This document shows, in pieces, positions 59,860 through 64,000 of a stretch of 64,000 nt of DNA (position 1 is its first letter; each line of letters begins with the position of its first letter). Origin of the DNA: Trematomus loennbergii (taxonomy: Eukaryota; Chordata; Actinopteri; Perciformes; Nototheniidae); the NCBI GenBank assembly GCA_012861695.1, contig JAAOOA010000028.1, positions 9,092,470 through 9,156,469 on the forward strand. Direction: 5' to 3'. The notes beneath the pieces were generated by a model, which worked only from the letters and a program-made list of their open reading frames with translations, did no database searches and was not told where the DNA came from. Made by a program: the position numbers and the translations under genes.

Positions 59860-60000
59860 TTTTAACAATGCGAGAGGAACTGAGCCTCTGACAATGCTGC
59901 GAGGCTGGATTAATTAGACAGATTCATTAACTGATGGATGCGCAGTATATTAGCCACAGCTTAAATCTGACATTTCTCCAAGTGCAGTTCATTTGAGAAA
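59860..60000. promoter_or_regulatory. Candidate conserved noncoding element
   Basis: GGATTAATTAGACAG (59907-59921) followed by ATTCATTAACTGATGG gives clustered TAATTA and TGACAG-like words in repeat-poor DNA. Function is inferred. Confidence 0.33.
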
Positions 60001-61699
60001 AAACACAAGTTCAGCTCCTCCAGCGACGCTGCGTACCGGAGGGCTGCAATCTGAGGTTTCTCTCCCAATGATCCCAACGCCTCTAAAGACAAGACGATGA
60101 GATTGAAGTTACACAACAGTGAAGATGACATTTTCCGCACCAGATTCCCTTGGTCCTTTTAAGCTGGGCTGTCTTTTTTTTTTCCTCCTCCACCCTCCAA
60201 TTTCATTATCATTCCTTGGAAGTGACACAAGATTGTAAGTCATGTGTTAAGTTGTGCCGTGATAGACAGAGGAGTGGAAGGACTGGGGTACCGTACGACT
60301 TCTCCCTCTCCTCAGACGCCCGCAGGACACGTACCTTAATTGGAGTGTCTTTTAAAAGGATTCCTTCAAAGACAATCCAGAGATCCCTGGCCTTAATGAG
60401 TGCTGAAAGTGACAAGAGCACATCTGCATCATGTTCTACTTCCCCACACAAATGAGATTCTCCTCTCCCCGTGTGATAGCCATTATTGCCAAGCTGTGAC
60501 CAATTCCACTGTTTTAATTAAGCATATTTATAGGCTTCACGGTCACCAGGTGTAAACAGCTATGCATGTCACGGCGTCCGTCTTAAACAGAAAATAGGCA
60601 GAACAAATGAGAGATGGACAGTTGCGGAATTGGAAGGCGTAGGGAAGAAAGACCATGAAATGGGTTAAATGTATCCAAAGTGTGTATCCATATTATAATG
60701 CATGGAATAACTAATGTGAATGATGGCTCTTCAAAACTATATCCTAGACATTTATTTTCCGCTCTTGCTTTTCATGAGATCTTATGAATGGCACTCTTCA
60801 GCATGAAGCACAGAGACTTAATTCCCCAGAAGTTTACCTTCCTTTTTGTCGTTTTATTTTGTTATGAATTTTAAAATATGCCCCGAAAAACGCCCCAACT
60901 GCCCTGCGTCCCAAAAGTGTCTCACAAAAGCAAAGCTTCATGTGTTTGTCCCTAAGCGACTCTCAAACACCCATTTTCTCTGAATATCTTGATCTGCCAA
61001 GTATGACAGCTCCTCACGCTTTTGAAAGTTGTATATATATTTTTTTCCTTTTATATGACAACTTGTTTTCTTCTTCATCACCCCAGGTGCTCAGAATTCT
61101 GTCACTATTTCAAAAAGTTGCACTACAAAATAAAAGAACAATGCATTAGGAAAGAAAAAACAGCTGCTTGTGAAGCGCCATCATTAATATTTAAGCTTAT
61201 TTATAATTATGTTCAACACTGTACACACACTGTAAATGGGGACATAAACAACCTTAGATGACTAGTGATGTATCACAATAGTGGTGTTCTAGTTTTGTAG
61301 GTGGATCAGAATTAGACAGCATGACAGACCTAATGATCCTGGGAGGATATTCTCTATTTCTCACTGTGTGTGTCTGTGTGTGTGTGTATATACATCTGTG
61401 TGCATGCTGTATGTGTTTGTCTTTGTGTCTTTCCCTCCCAGGGTCTGATATGTGCATGCAAACACATTGTCTGGAGGGAGACATGACAAAAACTCCCAGA
61501 AGCCTTTGAGCTGTTCTTTTTTTCTTTTGCCTGTGTTGCACCACTGGGGAAAGTTAAATCCAAACAAAGAGGAGACGCTTGGTGTGCTGTGCTGGAATCC
61601 ATCTCCAGATCTCTCCCTCACACATGTCTCTTTTACTTTTCTTAGTTGACTTTTCCAACAACTTTGATAAATGCCATTTTAAGCGCATCTCAGGAAATC

Positions 61700-62000
61700 C
61701 ACTACAGGCTTAATTTACTGCCTGTAGTGATTTGATTTTCAAGTGTCTATTATGCTGTTGATGTTAACAAAATGCAGCAGAGGCCAAAATAAACAATAGA
61801 ACAATTAGTCCCTCTCGAATTTCATATTCACACATCGCACCACGGAAGTAATTTAACTCTTCAGTTTTATAAAATGATGTTAAATGATACTGGTCAATTA
61901 AAAGCTCATTTTCTGTTTCGCTCTTCAATTTCGATAGGAAAACATTCCCATAGAAGCGTGGAAATGCAGGAGAAAATGTAGTCCTCAAAAATCTCCGTAT
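61700..62000. promoter_or_regulatory. Candidate conserved noncoding element
   Basis: About 300 bases lack simple repeats and contain AAACAATAGAACAATTAG (two SOX-like ACAAT words and ATTAG), GGTCAATTAAAAG and ATGATGTTAAATGATAC. It ends just before the poly-G run. Function is inferred. Confidence 0.33.
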
Positions 62001-62032
62001 TTGTGAAGTGGCATATCTAGCAGCACAGCAGA

Positions 62033-62049
62033 GGGGGGGGGGGGGGGGG
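62033..62049. repeat. Poly-G run, 17 bases
   Basis: Seventeen uninterrupted G follow CAGCAGA and precede CGACGC. The run has quadruplex potential, and its length may be unreliable in the assembly. Confidence 0.95.
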
Positions 62050-62868
62050 CGACGCTCTGTAGCATCCCTAGTCAAAGTCTGTCCCTGACTGAAGTGGTTA
62101 AATGTGAGAGTAATTGTGTTTTGTTTCTGGGACTGACATGTGGAACCCCATGGACCCCATCTCCCTCCCAGTGACAGGCAGAGATCCTCCCCCCTCGCTC
62201 TGTCTAATTAGAGGATGTAGCCCAGGGCTCATGTCCCAGGAAGACCCATCCCCCTCCCAAGATGGCTCCCCTAAGAAAGCCCTTAATTGGGTTCTTTAGT
62301 CATAGTCTTCATTTTGGCTGGAAAGGCATCTGTGTGTTGCTATCACCTCAGAATACAGTTTGTATCGCTCTCTTGTGTTGTTTTTTTTCTTCCTCTCACC
62401 GGCCCTCTCTCTATTGCTTTCCCTCTCTCCCTCTCCCCTTCTCCCACTCTCTCCTCACTTAATGAGGCCCCATAATAACACAGCAGTTGTGCAGTTGTTT
62501 TGCTACCTCAGTCAAACAGCGGGATCACTGCATAGTGTGTTTCTAGTACCATTCACTTGTCTACTTAGACAGGGTAATGAGTATCATTTGGAGCTACAAA
62601 GCACCGGCCCACAAAAAGGGTGGTCCGTCATCTCCGGTTACACCTCAGAAGCATTTGCTTGGGGTAGTTAGACATCTAATCAAAGGTTTTCAAGCTTTGT
62701 GGATTTATTATATATTTCTTACCAGCTTTCAGTGCGCAAATCACCGGACGCAAAACGACACACATGGAAGACATTGAAATCCATCGTTGTTGTCAACTCC
62801 ACCCTAACCTAGCGCTGTTACTGTATGACCACGACTCCCCGGACACCTCACTTCAAATAAGACAGTCT

Positions 62869-62882
62869 GTTACCATGGTGAC
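62869..62882. promoter_or_regulatory. RFX X-box-like palindrome
   Basis: GTTACCATGGTGAC matches the X-box consensus GTYRCCATGGYRAC at all 14 positions. A second site with 13 of 14 matches is at 28030-28043 (ATCACCATGGCGAC). Binding is inferred from the motif only. Confidence 0.4.
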
Positions 62883-64000
62883 CAGGACGGTAGTGGCACA
62901 ACTGTGTTTGGGGTCAACCTTCCCCACGGCCTGATAAGTGATGACTGTGGAGAATGCCGACTGCTGTATTATTTATTTATTTATTTGATTGTGTTCTTCA
63001 TTGGCTAAACTAGCCAGCAGTAAGCCTGGCCTGAGGTCAGAGCAGGAAAGGATTACTCTCTCAGAGGACGGTCAACAGTAGGGAAGGCACAAAGGGAAAA
63101 CTGAGTCAATACTGGACCAGGTTCAACACACCATTAAAGATCAGGACTGAATACAGCACTCTAGTCTTTCGCCACGGCAGTGTTAGCGATAAGAAAGCAT
63201 TTCAAACGCTTAATCACACAATTAAACAATGTGCTCCTTACTGTCCGCAGTTTATATTTAAATCATTACACAAAAACATAAATAAGCTTAAATATCCAAG
63301 TCGTTACTTTAAGTCACCTTGCAGATTGGAGCCTTAAAAAGAGACAAGGGTTCTAACCCTGTTTTAGTATCATTTGATGACTTATGTGTTAATTAAATTC
63401 CTGAGTGATGACTACGGGTATGCACAGGTCTCAGTGGTTTTGTGCACACTCCCCGTGCTCCAGATGCAGACGTACCGTATGTCAGCCATGCAGCGAAATA
63501 GAGTAACTCGGCACACACTGATAAGACTTTTAATCATAGCTTAGAGGGGGATGTTTACAGTTTTAACTGTTCCTTCCATTTTGGATTATAGATAAACTGA
63601 ATAAGACACTTTAGCTGCAGGGGTTAAAATAAATGTGCTTAAGTCTTCTAATTAAATAGTTTCTTTAATGAGCGTCTTTTCTGTAACTAAGACTAACTTG
63701 ACTCACACTATCAAATCATTGCTTTACTGTTGAACTAGCATTTCAACAGACACACAGACATGTCATGATACTTTATAAAATAATGAACCAAATAGTCTTT
63801 TGTTTAAGTTATCTTTTTGTCAGGAATGTACCACCGCACTGCTAATAATCTGGCGTATAGTTGCAGTACTTCCTGCCTGGCTTTTTATACATTTTGGCAG
63901 GTATTATGAATTAATCATTATAATATGGTGTTGCTATAATTTAAAGATGCATCACTGAATTTGAGGGCTACCTAATGTGAACCATTATGTTCAATTCAGT

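Overview
The window is vertebrate genomic DNA, almost certainly from a ray-finned (teleost) fish. It has GT-AG introns up to about 28 kb, very long CA/GT microsatellites, low gene density, and a hAT-type repeat of a kind I recall as common in percomorph fishes. The only protein-coding gene I can support is a plus-strand internal part of znf521 (zinc finger protein 521; EHZF/Evi3), a large multi-C2H2 transcription cofactor. Its protein fits ZNF521 better than its paralogue ZNF423, judged from memory of both vertebrate proteins.

Layout, left to right. 1-19394 is the 3' part of a large intron that would follow the exon carrying the first zinc finger; neither that exon nor the promoter was found here. 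19395-22900 is the giant exon, with 1168 complete codons and about 26 zinc-finger motifs. It is followed by a 168-bp intron, an 85-bp exon (23069-23153), a 27.9-kb intron, a 132-bp exon (51099-51230), a 5.8-kb intron, a 116-bp exon (57071-57186), and the start of a last intron that leaves the window at 64000. The terminal exon, which should supply the two histidines of the last finger plus the stop codon, was not found. All four exons join in frame (phases 1-0, 0-1, 1-1, 1-0).

The roughly 60 kb of noncoding sequence contains one clear transposon relic (42697-43206, flanked by a perfect 8-bp target-site duplication), a 321-bp GT tract with one interruption, other microsatellites, and 17-base C and G runs. 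It also contains blocks rich in homeodomain, POU-octamer and palindromic motifs that look like candidate conserved regulatory elements. CTCF-like and RFX X-box-like sites are noted as weak candidates. No RNA gene, CRISPR array, viral element or second protein-coding gene could be supported. Nothing here looks like a new multi-gene system. The more interesting material is the regulatory architecture of the introns and the possibility of intron-retention forms at two introns with unusual donor sites.
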